Shown one piece after another: positions 15,259 through 23,320 of a stretch of 26,374 nt of DNA; the stretch's first letter is position 1, and every line of letters starts with the position of its first letter. A program made the position numbers and the translations under genes. The notes beneath the pieces were generated by a model, which saw only the letters and a list, made by a program, of their open reading frames with translations, had not been told where the DNA came from and did no database searches. The stretch spans positions 1-26,374 of the forward strand of contig JBBRVG010000062.1 of the NCBI GenBank assembly GCA_038247115.1, given 5' to 3'. The DNA is from Pseudaeromonas sp038247115 (GTDB lineage Bacteria > Pseudomonadota > Gammaproteobacteria > Enterobacterales > Aeromonadaceae).

Positions 15259-15426
15259 CTAGCGGGTCAACCACATCAACAGGCTGAGCAGGGCGGCCAA
15301 GCCGCCGCCCAGGCCTATGATCCAGTAAAACCCCTTCACCCCCTGTCGCAGCGGGATGCGCATCCACAGCAGGAAGATCAGCCAGCACAGTGACAGCAGC
15401 AGCGGTAGTAGAAAGAGTCTGGTCAT
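15259..15426 (-). CDS. Small two-helix membrane protein (hypothetical)
   Basis: A 55-codon minus-strand frame starting ATG 15426 and ending TAG. The product opens MTRLFLLPLLLSLCW and has two strongly hydrophobic stretches, about residues 3-21 and 33-53, joined by a short basic loop (MRIPLRQGVKG). This fits an inner-membrane hairpin protein. The composition is far from random for this strand, supporting a real gene. It is convergent with fpr, with 26 bp between stops. There is no strong Shine-Dalgarno; an AAGG lies about 13 nt upstream. I do not recognise the family. Confidence 0.6.
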   Translation of the reverse strand: MTRLFLLPLLLSLCWLIFLLWMRIPLRQGVKGFYWIIGLGGGLAALLSLLMWLTR

Positions 15427-15570
15427 GGTGGAAGTGGCCTTGTATCCTCGGGAACATTCTTGGCTGATTGTAACCGCAGACCCAGGTAATGACTCAACCC
15501 CGGATCACGGCCCCGGTTGAGAGTTGGGCGTGGCCGTTTGGCGGCGGAGCGGATTTAGGAGACAGTGAAC

Positions 15571-16023
15571 ATGGACTGGCAAAGCTGGGGTTTGTTGTTG
15601 AGTGCCTATACCTCGGCAACCCTGCTTCCCGGTAGCTCGGAGCTGGCTCTGGGGGCCGTGTTGCTCCAGGCTCCTCAGCAATGGCTCTGGTGGCTGGGGG
15701 TTGCTACTGTGGGTAATGTGCTGGGTTCCATGACCAGCTGGGGAATTGGTTACTGGCTGGCGCGTTACCGGCCGTTGCGACAGTTGGCCGACCCGGCGCA
15801 GCATACGGCAGAACATGCGACAGAACATAGAAGAGCTCTGGGGTGGTTGCAGCGTTATGGTTACTGGTCGCTGCTGCTGGCTTGGGTGCCAGTAGTCGGT
15901 GATCCATTATGTTTACTCGCCGGTTGGCTTCGCTGGTCGTTCTGGATCTCTCTGGTTCTGATCCTGCTGGGTAAGTTGGTGCGATATGGATTGGTGGTGA
16001 TGGCGGCAGGGCTATGGGTTTGA
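15571..16023 (+). CDS. yqaA: DedA-family inner membrane protein YqaA
   Basis: Inner-membrane protein of the DedA/SNARE-associated superfamily, some members of which act in lipid handling; the role of YqaA itself is not established. The 150-residue protein has hydrophobic segments near both ends. It carries the family-type LLPGSSELALGAVLL near the N-terminus and WVPVVGDPLCLLAGWLR in the second half, and is near E. coli YqaA in length (142). I chose ATG 15571 because AGGAG (15557-15561) is 9 nt upstream; GTG 15565 is too close to it. In E. coli yqaA directly precedes gshA; here an M16 peptidase gene lies between them. Confidence 0.85.
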   Translation: MDWQSWGLLLSAYTSATLLPGSSELALGAVLLQAPQQWLWWLGVATVGNVLGSMTSWGIGYWLARYRPLRQLADPAQHTAEHATEHRRALGWLQRYGYWSLLLAWVPVVGDPLCLLAGWLRWSFWISLVLILLGKLVRYGLVVMAAGLWV

Positions 16024-16064
16024 CGCCTGGCGTCCGGAATTTGGTTTGGCATCGAGAGGTTGTG

Positions 16065-18932
16065 GTGAAGCATTCGATTTTGGCTCGTGTGGGCTTGTGG
16101 TGTGTGCTGGTAGCAGGGAGTGTGTCTGCACCGCTGGCGGCGGTTTCTACACTGGCGGCTGGACCTAGGCTGGTGGCCGAGCAGTCGGCAAAGCCGGGCT
16201 CGCTGCTGGTTCCCTATCAGATGTATCGGCTGGAGAATGGTCTGACGCTGATCCTGCATCCGGATCACTCCGACCCCCTGGTGCATGTCAATGTTAGCTA
16301 TCACGTCGGTTCCGCCCGGGAAGTGCAGGGGATGACCGGCTTCGCCCACTTTTTCGAGCACATGATGTTTCAGGGCTCCAAACATGTGAGTGATCAGCAG
16401 CACTTCAAGCTGATTGAGGAGGCGGGGGGAACAGTCAACGGTGGCACTGGCCAGGATATGACCAACTATTACCAGACGGTACCCGCCAACGAGTTGGAAA
16501 AAGTTCTATGGCTGGAGGCGGATCGGATGGGCTTTCTGCTCGATGCGGTCAGCCAGAAGAAATTCGAGGTGCAGCGTGCCACGGTCAAGAACGAGCGGGC
16601 TCAGCGCATGGACAACCAGCCCTATGGGCGGGTGAGTGAAGTCAATGGCGAATCGCTCTATCCCCGGGAGCATCCTTATTCCTGGGATACTATCGGTTAT
16701 GTGGAGGACTTGAATCGGGTCGACGTCAACGATCTCAAGCGTTTCTTCCTGCGCTGGTATGGTCCTAATAACGCGACTTTGACCATAGGCGGAGACTTCA
16801 AACCCGAACAGGCCCTGGCCTGGGCTGAACGTTACTTCGCTCCCATTCCGACGGGGCCCGAGGTGAGCAAGCCGAAACCTATGCCGGTGACGCTGCCTGC
16901 GGATCGCTATGTCACGCTGGAAGACAGCATCCAGCAACCGGCGCTGTTGATTACTGTGCCGACCCATGTCACTGCGGGTTCCCAGGATGAGGCAGCTCTG
17001 GATGTGCTGGCCCAGGTCTTGGCGGGATCCAAGAATGCACTCTTTTATCAGGAGTTGGTGAAACCCGGTCTGGCGGTGCAGGCCGATGCCTCCTTCAATT
17101 GCCGGGAGCTGGATTGCAGCTTGTCGCTCACGATATTGCCGAACGTCAGCAAGGTAGCCAGTCTGAAACCCCTGACCGACAAGGTGACCGATATTCTGGA
17201 TCGCTTTGCCCAGCGCGGGGTACAGCCCGAAGATCTGGCGCGGATCAAGGGCGGACTACGCGCCCAGGCCGTTTGGCGGCTGGAAAGCGTCGAGGACAAG
17301 GTCAACGCCCTCTCTTATGGCCAGGCGATGGAGGGGGATCCTAATGCCAGCCTGCATTTCCTGCAGCGTCTGGAGGCGGTGACGGCAGAACAGGTGATGA
17401 TCGCCTATCGCCAGCATATTGCCGATCGGCACAAGCTACTGCTCAGCGTGGTCCCCAAAGGCGAGCCTGGCTGGGCGGTTGCGACCCAAAACTATGTTCC
17501 GGAATCGCGCACCTTGGCGCCCCGGAAGACGGTGGCTGAGCCCAAGCTGCGGACTGTGCAGGATCGATTCGATCGCAGCCGTATGCCTGTCAGTGGCCCG
17601 GCGGTGACCATGCCGATCCCTACGATCTGGCGGCAGAAACTAGAGCCGCAGATTGAGGTGCTGGGGAGTGTGAACCGGGAAATTCCAGCCGTGTCGTTGA
17701 CTATTACCTTACCGGGCGGACGCCGGGTGGAGTCGGCTGATCAGGCCGGTCTTGCCAACCTGACGGCACTGATGGTGCGACAAGGGACTAAGCGACTGAC
17801 CGGGGAACAACTCAGCGATGAGCTGGAGCGGTTGGGATCCGGGATCCGCATCTCGGCCGGCATGTATGACACGGCCATCAGCATCTCCTCTCTGACCGAG
17901 AACCTGCCGCAAACTCTGGCTTTGGTACAGGAGTTGCTGACCAGTCCCGGCTTTCGCGACAGTGACTTCGTCCGCCTGAAGAACCAGTTGATCCAGGCGC
18001 GGCAACAGAGTGAGCGAGAACCTGACACCCTGGCTGACAACGCCTTCAATCGGCTGATCTATGGCCCGGCATCGCCGCTCTCCGAGCCCGATGATGGCTA
18101 TGTCAAGACGCTGCAAGGGCTGACTCTGGACGATGTCCGCCGCTACTATGAGCATTACTATCACACCGCCGGTGGGGCTGTGGTCGTGGTGGGGGATATC
18201 GATCAGGCCCAGCTTTTGCCGCAGTTACAGTTCCTCAGCCAGCGTCCTGGCAAGGCCAGCTCGCTGCCGAGCCTACTGCCCAGTGAGCCGCAAGCCAAAC
18301 CCGGAATCTATCTGGTGGACCTGCCCCATGCCGTGCAATCGACCCTGCGCGTCGGGCGACGGGCGCTGCCATTTGATGTCACTGGCGATTATTTCCAGGC
18401 TCAGCTGATGAATTTCAGCTTGGGTGGCAACTTCAATAGTCGACTCAATCTGTTGCTCCGCGAAGAGAAGGCGTACACATATGGCGCCAATAGCAGCTTC
18501 AACGCCTATCGGGATGTGGGGGAATTCGTCGTCAGCTCGGATGTGCGCGCCGATGCCACTGTGGATGCCTTGCGTCAGCTGCTCAAGGCGGCCGGAGCCT
18601 ATGGTCGCAGTGGCCCAAATCCCGCCGAGCTGGCTTATCTGAAGTCTGCGTTTTCTCGTCAGGATGCCCTTTCCTACGAGACGCTGGGGCAAAAAGCCGG
18701 TTTTCTACTGACCCTGGCCACCCTTCAGCAGCAACCGGATTTCATCGCTCGTCAGCAGCAACTGGTGCAAACCATCAGTGCCAAGCAATTACAGCATCAG
18801 GCAGCGCGCTGGCTGGATCCGGACAAAATGGTCATTGTTGTGGTTGGTGATGCCAAGCGGCTTGAAAAGTCGCTGGCTGAACTCCACCTTCCTATTTATC
18901 GCTATACATCGAACCAGGCTGCAGGCATCTGA
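16065..18932 (+). CDS. M16-family zinc metallopeptidase, exported
   Basis: Predicted periplasmic insulinase/PqqL-type peptidase of about 955 residues. With the start used here, H95-x-x-E98-H99 (HFFEH) is the inverted zinc motif and E177 (in VKNER) is the likely third ligand. The C-terminal half repeats the M16 fold, with a Y-G substrate-binding type motif (EEKAYTYGA) but no second HxxEH, as expected for a two-lobe enzyme with one active half. An in-frame ATG at 16014 overlaps the yqaA stop. I prefer GTG 16065 because GAGAGG (16054-16059) precedes it and the protein then starts with a clean signal peptide (MKHSILARVGLWCVLVAG). The substrate is unknown. It is probably transcribed with yqaA and gshA. 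Confidence 0.88.
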   Translation: MKHSILARVGLWCVLVAGSVSAPLAAVSTLAAGPRLVAEQSAKPGSLLVPYQMYRLENGLTLILHPDHSDPLVHVNVSYHVGSAREVQGMTGFAHFFEHMMFQGSKHVSDQQHFKLIEEAGGTVNGGTGQDMTNYYQTVPANELEKVLWLEADRMGFLLDAVSQKKFEVQRATVKNERAQRMDNQPYGRVSEVNGESLYPREHPYSWDTIGYVEDLNRVDVNDLKRFFLRWYGPNNATLTIGGDFKPEQALAWAERYFAPIPTGPEVSKPKPMPVTLPADRYVTLEDSIQQPALLITVPTHVTAGSQDEAALDVLAQVLAGSKNALFYQELVKPGLAVQADASFNCRELDCSLSLTILPNVSKVASLKPLTDKVTDILDRFAQRGVQPEDLARIKGGLRAQAVWRLESVEDKVNALSYGQAMEGDPNASLHFLQRLEAVTAEQVMIAYRQHIADRHKLLLSVVPKGEPGWAVATQNYVPESRTLAPRKTVAEPKLRTVQDRFDRSRMPVSGPAVTMPIPTIWRQKLEPQIEVLGSVNREIPAVSLTITLPGGRRVESADQAGLANLTALMVRQGTKRLTGEQLSDELERLGSGIRISAGMYDTAISISSLTENLPQTLALVQELLTSPGFRDSDFVRLKNQLIQARQQSEREPDTLADNAFNRLIYGPASPLSEPDDGYVKTLQGLTLDDVRRYYEHYYHTAGGAVVVVGDIDQAQLLPQLQFLSQRPGKASSLPSLLPSEPQAKPGIYLVDLPHAVQSTLRVGRRALPFDVTGDYFQAQLMNFSLGGNFNSRLNLLLREEKAYTYGANSSFNAYRDVGEFVVSSDVRADATVDALRQLLKAAGAYGRSGPNPAELAYLKSAFSRQDALSYETLGQKAGFLLTLATLQQQPDFIARQQQLVQTISAKQLQHQAARWLDPDKMVIVVVGDAKRLEKSLAELHLPIYRYTSNQAAGI

Positions 18933-18958
18933 AGACGCCCGGCTGATTAAGGAATTGT

Positions 18959-20536
18959 ATGAAATCAGAGGTCTCACTGACGGATATGCTCGAACAGCTC
19001 AATACCTCCGAGCGGATTGGTTCGGTCCGGGGTATTCGTCGGGGCATAGAGCGGGAAGGGCTGCGCATTACGCCTGAGGGGCGATTGGCGCAGAGTGATC
19101 ATCCCCAGGTACTGGGTTCGGCATTGACCCATCCGAACATCACCACGGATTATTCGGAAAGTCTGATGGAATTTATCACGCCAGCTTCCGATTCCATGGA
19201 GACCCTGCTCTCCCAGCTGGGGGACATTCATCGCTATTCGGTGCAGCATCTGGGTGAGGAGCGGTTATGGCCGCTGTCGATGCCTTGCTTTATCGGCGGC
19301 GAAGAGAGCATCCGTCTGGCGCAATACGGCAACTCCAACCTGGGACGGATGAAGACGCTCTACCGGCAAGGGCTGCATCATCGCTATGGCAGTTTGATGC
19401 AGGTGATTGCCGGGGTTCATTATAACTTCTCGATGCCGGATAGCTTCTGGAGCGAGTGGCAAGATGTGCGCGGAGTGCGCTGTCAGTGCAAGCGCTTCAT
19501 CTCTGATGGCTATATGGGGTTGATTCGCAATGTGTACCGGTTTGGCTGGCTGATCCCTTATCTGTTCGGTGCATCTCCGGCGCTGTGTAGCTCTTTCCTG
19601 CAGGGTCGCGAGACGGGACTGCCGTTCCAGAAACTGGGCAAGGGAACTCTGTATCTGCCCTATGCCACCTCGTTGCGACTCTCGGATCTGGGCTATACCA
19701 ACAAGGCTCAGGCCAGTCTGGGTATTAACCATGACAATCTGGACAGTTATCTGATGAGTGTGCGCCGCGCCTTGCGCACCAAGACCGAAGAGTTCACCAC
19801 GCTCGGGGTCAAGGTGGATGGGGTCTACCGACAGCTCAACGACAATGTGCTGCAACTGGAAAACGAACTCTATGCGCCTATCCGTCCCAAACGTTCCCCC
19901 CGTGCCGGAGAGCGCACCCTGACGGCGCTGGAACATCGCGGTATCGAATACATCGAGCTGCGGACTCTGGATATCAATCCGTTTAGCCCCTTGGGTGTCG
20001 ACATCCAGCAACTGCGCTTCCTGGATCTGTTCCTGGTGTGGTGTCTGCTTAAGCCTTCGGCGCCACTCGGCGAGGATGACGTGCGGCGTAATCGTCATAA
20101 CCTGACGCAGGTGGTGCTGGAAGGCCGTCGGCCAGGACTGATGTTGCAGACCGCCAACGGCGAGCTCTCCTTGCGGGCCTGGGGCGAACAGTTATTTGAT
20201 GAGTTGCTGCAGGTGGCGCAGTTGCTGGATCGGGCCTATGGGCGAGTGCAGTACCAGATCGCCTTGCAGGCGCAAAAAGAGAAGTTACAGGATCCGAGCC
20301 AGACGCTGTCGGCCCGCCTGCTGGATCATCTGCGCAGTCATGATATGGACAACGGTGCTTATGGTCGGGAGCTGGCAGAGACCTACCGGCAGCAGCTGCG
20401 CGGTGAAGACCTGACCTTCTGGGATGGTGCCTACTTTGCCGATGAAGCGCATGCCTCGCTGGCCAAACAGCAGGAGATCGAAGCAACGGATCACGTCAGC
20501 TTCGATGCCTTTCTCGAGTGTTATCTATCCCACTGA
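18959..20536 (+). CDS. gshA: Glutamate-cysteine ligase
   Basis: Cytoplasmic ATP-dependent ligase joining glutamate and cysteine, the first step of glutathione synthesis. The 525-residue protein matches the proteobacterial GshA family (E. coli 518). Family stretches include GIEREGLRITPEGRLAQSDHP near the N-terminus, TDYSESLMEFITP, and IEYIELRTLDINPFSPLG in the second half. The ATG is preceded by AAGGAA (18949-18954). The gene starts 26 bp after the M16 peptidase with no visible terminator, so read-through from yqaA is likely. It ends at a strong bidirectional terminator. Confidence 0.95.
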   Translation: MKSEVSLTDMLEQLNTSERIGSVRGIRRGIEREGLRITPEGRLAQSDHPQVLGSALTHPNITTDYSESLMEFITPASDSMETLLSQLGDIHRYSVQHLGEERLWPLSMPCFIGGEESIRLAQYGNSNLGRMKTLYRQGLHHRYGSLMQVIAGVHYNFSMPDSFWSEWQDVRGVRCQCKRFISDGYMGLIRNVYRFGWLIPYLFGASPALCSSFLQGRETGLPFQKLGKGTLYLPYATSLRLSDLGYTNKAQASLGINHDNLDSYLMSVRRALRTKTEEFTTLGVKVDGVYRQLNDNVLQLENELYAPIRPKRSPRAGERTLTALEHRGIEYIELRTLDINPFSPLGVDIQQLRFLDLFLVWCLLKPSAPLGEDDVRRNRHNLTQVVLEGRRPGLMLQTANGELSLRAWGEQLFDELLQVAQLLDRAYGRVQYQIALQAQKEKLQDPSQTLSARLLDHLRSHDMDNGAYGRELAETYRQQLRGEDLTFWDGAYFADEAHASLAKQQEIEATDHVSFDAFLECYLSH

Positions 20537-20566
20537 GGGGATGCCGCGAAAGCGCTTATTACGGAT

Positions 20567-20598
20567 AAAACAACGCCGACTTTCGTCGGCGTTGTTTT
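20567..20598. terminator. Bidirectional terminator between gshA and bamD
   Basis: AAAACAACGCCGAC (20567-20580) pairs perfectly over 14 bp with GTCGGCGTTGTTTT (20585-20598) around TTTC. It has a T-run on each strand, so it should terminate both convergent genes. Confidence 0.93.
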
Positions 20599-20618
20599 TG
20601 GTTCTGGCGTTAAGACGA

Positions 20619-21377
20619 TTAGCGTTTGAGCAGATCGTTATCCGGATAGTTGGCAGCCAATACCTGACGGGCATGACCAGCCAAGTCGGTCAGGGACAGT
20701 TTGTCGTAGCTCTTGACCATGATTTCCAGCGCTGGCTCAACGGCTGTGGTGTCGGTGTAGTTTTCTACGATCCCTTTGCCACGATTCGCGGCCGCAATCC
20801 AGGCACCGCGACGCCAGTAGTAGTCGGCCACGGCCAGATCGTACTTGGCCAGACGATCCTTGAGGCTGATCATCCGGGCATGGGAGTCAGCGGCATATTT
20901 GCTATTCGGGTAACGGGTCAGCACCGATTTGAAGTCACGGAAGGCTTGTCGGGCATAGCTTGGGTCTCGATCGGAGCGATCAATGCCTAGCGCGTGATGG
21001 AAGAAGTTGTAATCGGCCTGCATGTTGGTCAGACCGCGCATGTAATAAACATAATCGACATCTTTATGGGTCGGATTCAGCCGCAAAAAACGGTCGATAT
21101 TGGCAATGGCGTGAGCGGTATCGCCATCCTTGTAGTAGGCGTAAATCAGGTCCATCTGGACTTGGGCAGAATAAGGACCGAAGGGATAGCGCGAGTCCAA
21201 AGCTTCAAGCAATTCAACGGCTTTGGCATAGTTGCTGGCGTCAAGTTTCTCTTGCGCCTGTTGGAACAGCTTCTCTGGCGGTTCGTCCGGCACCTTCTCT
21301 TTATCGGTGGAGGAGCACCCGGCTAGCAGGGCCAGGATCAGCGTCAGGGGGAGCAGCAAGTGAGACTTCTTGAACAT
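20619..21377 (-). CDS. bamD: Outer membrane assembly lipoprotein BamD
   Basis: Essential lipoprotein of the BAM complex that folds beta-barrel proteins into the outer membrane, working with BamA. The 252-residue precursor has a lipoprotein signal with lipobox LAGC and anchor C21, giving a mature chain near the E. coli length. The remainder is TPR-like helical repeats, including the family segments SRYPFGPYSAQVQMDLIYAYY and RYPNSKYAADSHARM. I chose ATG 21377 because it begins the signal peptide; the open frame extends to 21431 but those residues do not look like BamD. It is divergent from rluD as in E. coli. Confidence 0.94.
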   Translation of the reverse strand: MFKKSHLLLPLTLILALLAGCSSTDKEKVPDEPPEKLFQQAQEKLDASNYAKAVELLEALDSRYPFGPYSAQVQMDLIYAYYKDGDTAHAIANIDRFLRLNPTHKDVDYVYYMRGLTNMQADYNFFHHALGIDRSDRDPSYARQAFRDFKSVLTRYPNSKYAADSHARMISLKDRLAKYDLAVADYYWRRGAWIAAANRGKGIVENYTDTTAVEPALEIMVKSYDKLSLTDLAGHARQVLAANYPDNDLLKR

Positions 21378-21417
21378 GCAAATAGGATCCGGTTTGCCAG
21401 AATTGCAGAAGTATCCG

Positions 21418-21446
21418 TTAAGCTCAGGCAAAAGAAAAGATAGAAT
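21418..21446 (+). promoter_or_regulatory. Candidate sigma-70 promoter for rluD
   Basis: TTAAGC (21418-21423) and TAGAAT (21441-21446) are separated by 17 bp, upstream of rluD. The -10 shares 21441-21442 with the divergent bamD -10, so the two may compete. Confidence 0.5.
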
Positions 21447-21465
21447 GCGCCAATTGCCTATTCAA
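21437..21465 (-). promoter_or_regulatory. Candidate sigma-70 promoter for bamD
   Basis: On the minus strand, TTGAAT (21465-21460) and TATCTT (21442-21437) are 17 bp apart. The -10 overlaps that of the divergent rluD promoter by two bases. Not experimentally supported. Confidence 0.45.
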
Positions 21466-21480
21466 ACCTAGAGATCATCC

Positions 21481-22461
21481 ATGAGCCAAGCAATCGAATT
21501 AACCGGGACATTTGAGGACCGCCATTACGGCAAACGTCTGGATCAGGCGCTGTCCGATCTGTTCCCGGATTACTCCAGAACCCGGATCAAGGAATGGATC
21601 CTGGACGACAAAGTCAGTCTGGATGGCAAGCTGGTCAATCTCCCCCGCGAGCGTGTACTGGCGGGGCAGCAGGTTTTGATTTCGGCTGAACTGCCTGACG
21701 AAACTCGCTGGCAGCCCCAGGACATAGCGCTGAATATCGTCTACGAAGATGAACATATACTGGTGATCGACAAGCCAGCCGGCTTGGTGGTTCATCCAGG
21801 CGCCGGTACTCCGGATGGCACTGTGCTGAACGCCTTGCTATATCGTTACCCGGAAATTGCCGAGGTGCCTCGCGCCGGTATTGTGCACCGGCTGGATAAG
21901 GACACGACGGGACTGATGGTGATCGCCAAATCAATTCCTGCCCAGACCCACTTGGTGGATGCGTTGCAGCGTCGTGACATCACCCGGGAATATGAAGCCA
22001 TAGCGGTTGGTCATATGACAGCAGGCGGGACTGTTGATGAGCCCATAGGTCGTCATTCCAACTTGCGCACCCATATGGCCGTGACGCCGACAGGCAAACC
22101 TGCAGTGACTCACTACCGGGTGATGGAAAAGTTCCGCGCCCACACTCGCTTACGTCTGCGTCTGGAAACGGGGCGTACGCACCAGATCCGGGTGCATATG
22201 GCCTATATCAAACACCCGCTGCTGGGGGATCCAGCCTATGGTGGTCGTTCGCGCCCCATCCGCAATGCTACGCCAGAGTTCACGTCGGCCCTGCGAGGTT
22301 TTCAGCGCCAGGCCTTGCATGCCACCATGTTGCGCCTGGCCCACCCGGTCACCTGTGAGCTGATGGAATGGCATTCGCCTATTCCTCAGGACATGATTGA
22401 TCTGATTGAGGTGCTACGTGCTGATACGGTCGCCAACCCGGATGATCTGGTATGGGTCTGA
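21481..22461 (+). CDS. rluD: 23S rRNA pseudouridine synthase RluD
   Basis: Makes pseudouridines in helix 69 of 23S rRNA (E. coli 1911, 1915, 1917) during late large-subunit assembly. The 326-residue protein equals E. coli RluD in length. An S4 RNA-binding domain occupies about residues 15-75 (RLDQALSDLFPDYSRTRIKEW). The catalytic aspartate is in HRLDKDTTGLMV, followed by GRTHQIRVHM and GDPAYGG motifs. It overlaps pgeF by 10 bp, implying translational coupling. Gene order bamD/rluD-pgeF-clpB is as in E. coli. Confidence 0.95.
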   Translation: MSQAIELTGTFEDRHYGKRLDQALSDLFPDYSRTRIKEWILDDKVSLDGKLVNLPRERVLAGQQVLISAELPDETRWQPQDIALNIVYEDEHILVIDKPAGLVVHPGAGTPDGTVLNALLYRYPEIAEVPRAGIVHRLDKDTTGLMVIAKSIPAQTHLVDALQRRDITREYEAIAVGHMTAGGTVDEPIGRHSNLRTHMAVTPTGKPAVTHYRVMEKFRAHTRLRLRLETGRTHQIRVHMAYIKHPLLGDPAYGGRSRPIRNATPEFTSALRGFQRQALHATMLRLAHPVTCELMEWHSPIPQDMIDLIEVLRADTVANPDDLVWV

Positions 22462-23219
22462 TTTACCCGAACTGGCCAGCTCCCGTCCAGGTGCAGGCCT
22501 GTTTCACCACCCGTGAGGGTGGTGAGAGCCTGGGGGTTTTTGCCGGACTCAATCTGGGTGCGCATGTTGCGGATGATCCTGCTGCGGTGGCGGCAAATCG
22601 TTATCAGCTCCGGGAGTCGCTTCATTTATCCCGCGAACCGGTGTGGCTGAATCAGGTGCATGGCACGGCTGTGTATCCCGTTGATACTGAGCTCGCAGCT
22701 CAACCTGCAACGCCTCCTACTGCGGATGCGGCCGTGACACGATTGACTGATGTGGCCTTGACGGTCATGACCGCAGATTGCCTGCCGGTGCTGTTTTGTG
22801 ATCGGGCTGGAACCGTAGTGGCGACGGCTCACGCCGGCTGGCGCGGTCTCTGCGATGGCGTACTGGAACAGACAGTCGCAGCCATGAAGGTACCGAGTCA
22901 GGAGATCCTGGCCTGGTTAGGGCCAGCGATTGGAGCAACGGCATTTGAAGTCGGAGCCGAGGTGCGAGCTCATTTTATGCAGCAGGATCCTGCTGCTGCG
23001 AGTGCTTTTGTGCCGTCTACACTGTCGGCTCCAGAGGCCGATAAGTGGCTGGGTGATCTGTTCTTGTTGGCGCGTCAGCGCTTGGCACGAGTCGGAGTTC
23101 AGCAGGTCTATGGCGGGCAGCAGTGCACCTTTAGTGATCCGCAGCAGTTCTATTCCTACCGCCGCGATGGCCAGACCGGACGCATGAGCGGTTTGATCTG
23201 GTTGATGGCGCAAAATTAA
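22452..23219 (+). CDS. pgeF: Peptidoglycan-editing factor PgeF (YfiH, multicopper-oxidase-like)
   Basis: Cytoplasmic enzyme of the YfiH/DUF152 family; in E. coli PgeF removes wrongly made L-Ser-containing peptidoglycan precursors, and family members also show purine nucleoside phosphorylase activity. The 255-residue protein has the three metal-site motifs in order: NQVHG, ADCLPV and AHAGWRG. It ends with YSYRRDGQTGRMSGLIWL, the usual family C-terminus. Its ATG lies inside the last codons of rluD, so it is probably translated by coupling. Annotated laccase activity for this family is doubtful. Confidence 0.93.
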   Translation: MGLIYPNWPAPVQVQACFTTREGGESLGVFAGLNLGAHVADDPAAVAANRYQLRESLHLSREPVWLNQVHGTAVYPVDTELAAQPATPPTADAAVTRLTDVALTVMTADCLPVLFCDRAGTVVATAHAGWRGLCDGVLEQTVAAMKVPSQEILAWLGPAIGATAFEVGAEVRAHFMQQDPAAASAFVPSTLSAPEADKWLGDLFLLARQRLARVGVQQVYGGQQCTFSDPQQFYSYRRDGQTGRMSGLIWLMAQN

Positions 23220-23228
23220 CCACTGCAA

Positions 23229-23256
23229 CTTGAATCCACGTGAATAACCCCCATCT
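23229..23256 (+). promoter_or_regulatory. Heat-shock sigma-32 promoter of clpB
   Basis: CTTGAAT (23229-23235) and CCCCATCT (23249-23256) closely match the sigma-32 consensus CTTGAAA/CCCCATnT with a 13-bp spacer. It starts 10 bp after the pgeF stop and about 65 bp before the clpB ATG, as expected for heat-shock control. Confidence 0.88.
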
Positions 23257-23320
23257 TCTATAGCAAGGTCGGCTCATCAGTTCGATGCGCCGCGTTGTTA
23301 CAAGAAGAAGGGAGAGCGAA

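Noticed and set aside
15176..15457. 93-codon minus-strand frame around the small membrane gene
   Set aside because: Overlaps the fpr C-terminus and has an unstructured histidine/proline-rich product; the 55-codon frame at 15259-15426 in another phase is a far better gene.
19265..20098. 277-codon minus-strand frame opposite gshA
   Set aside because: Same reasoning: fully inside gshA, no recognisable protein features.
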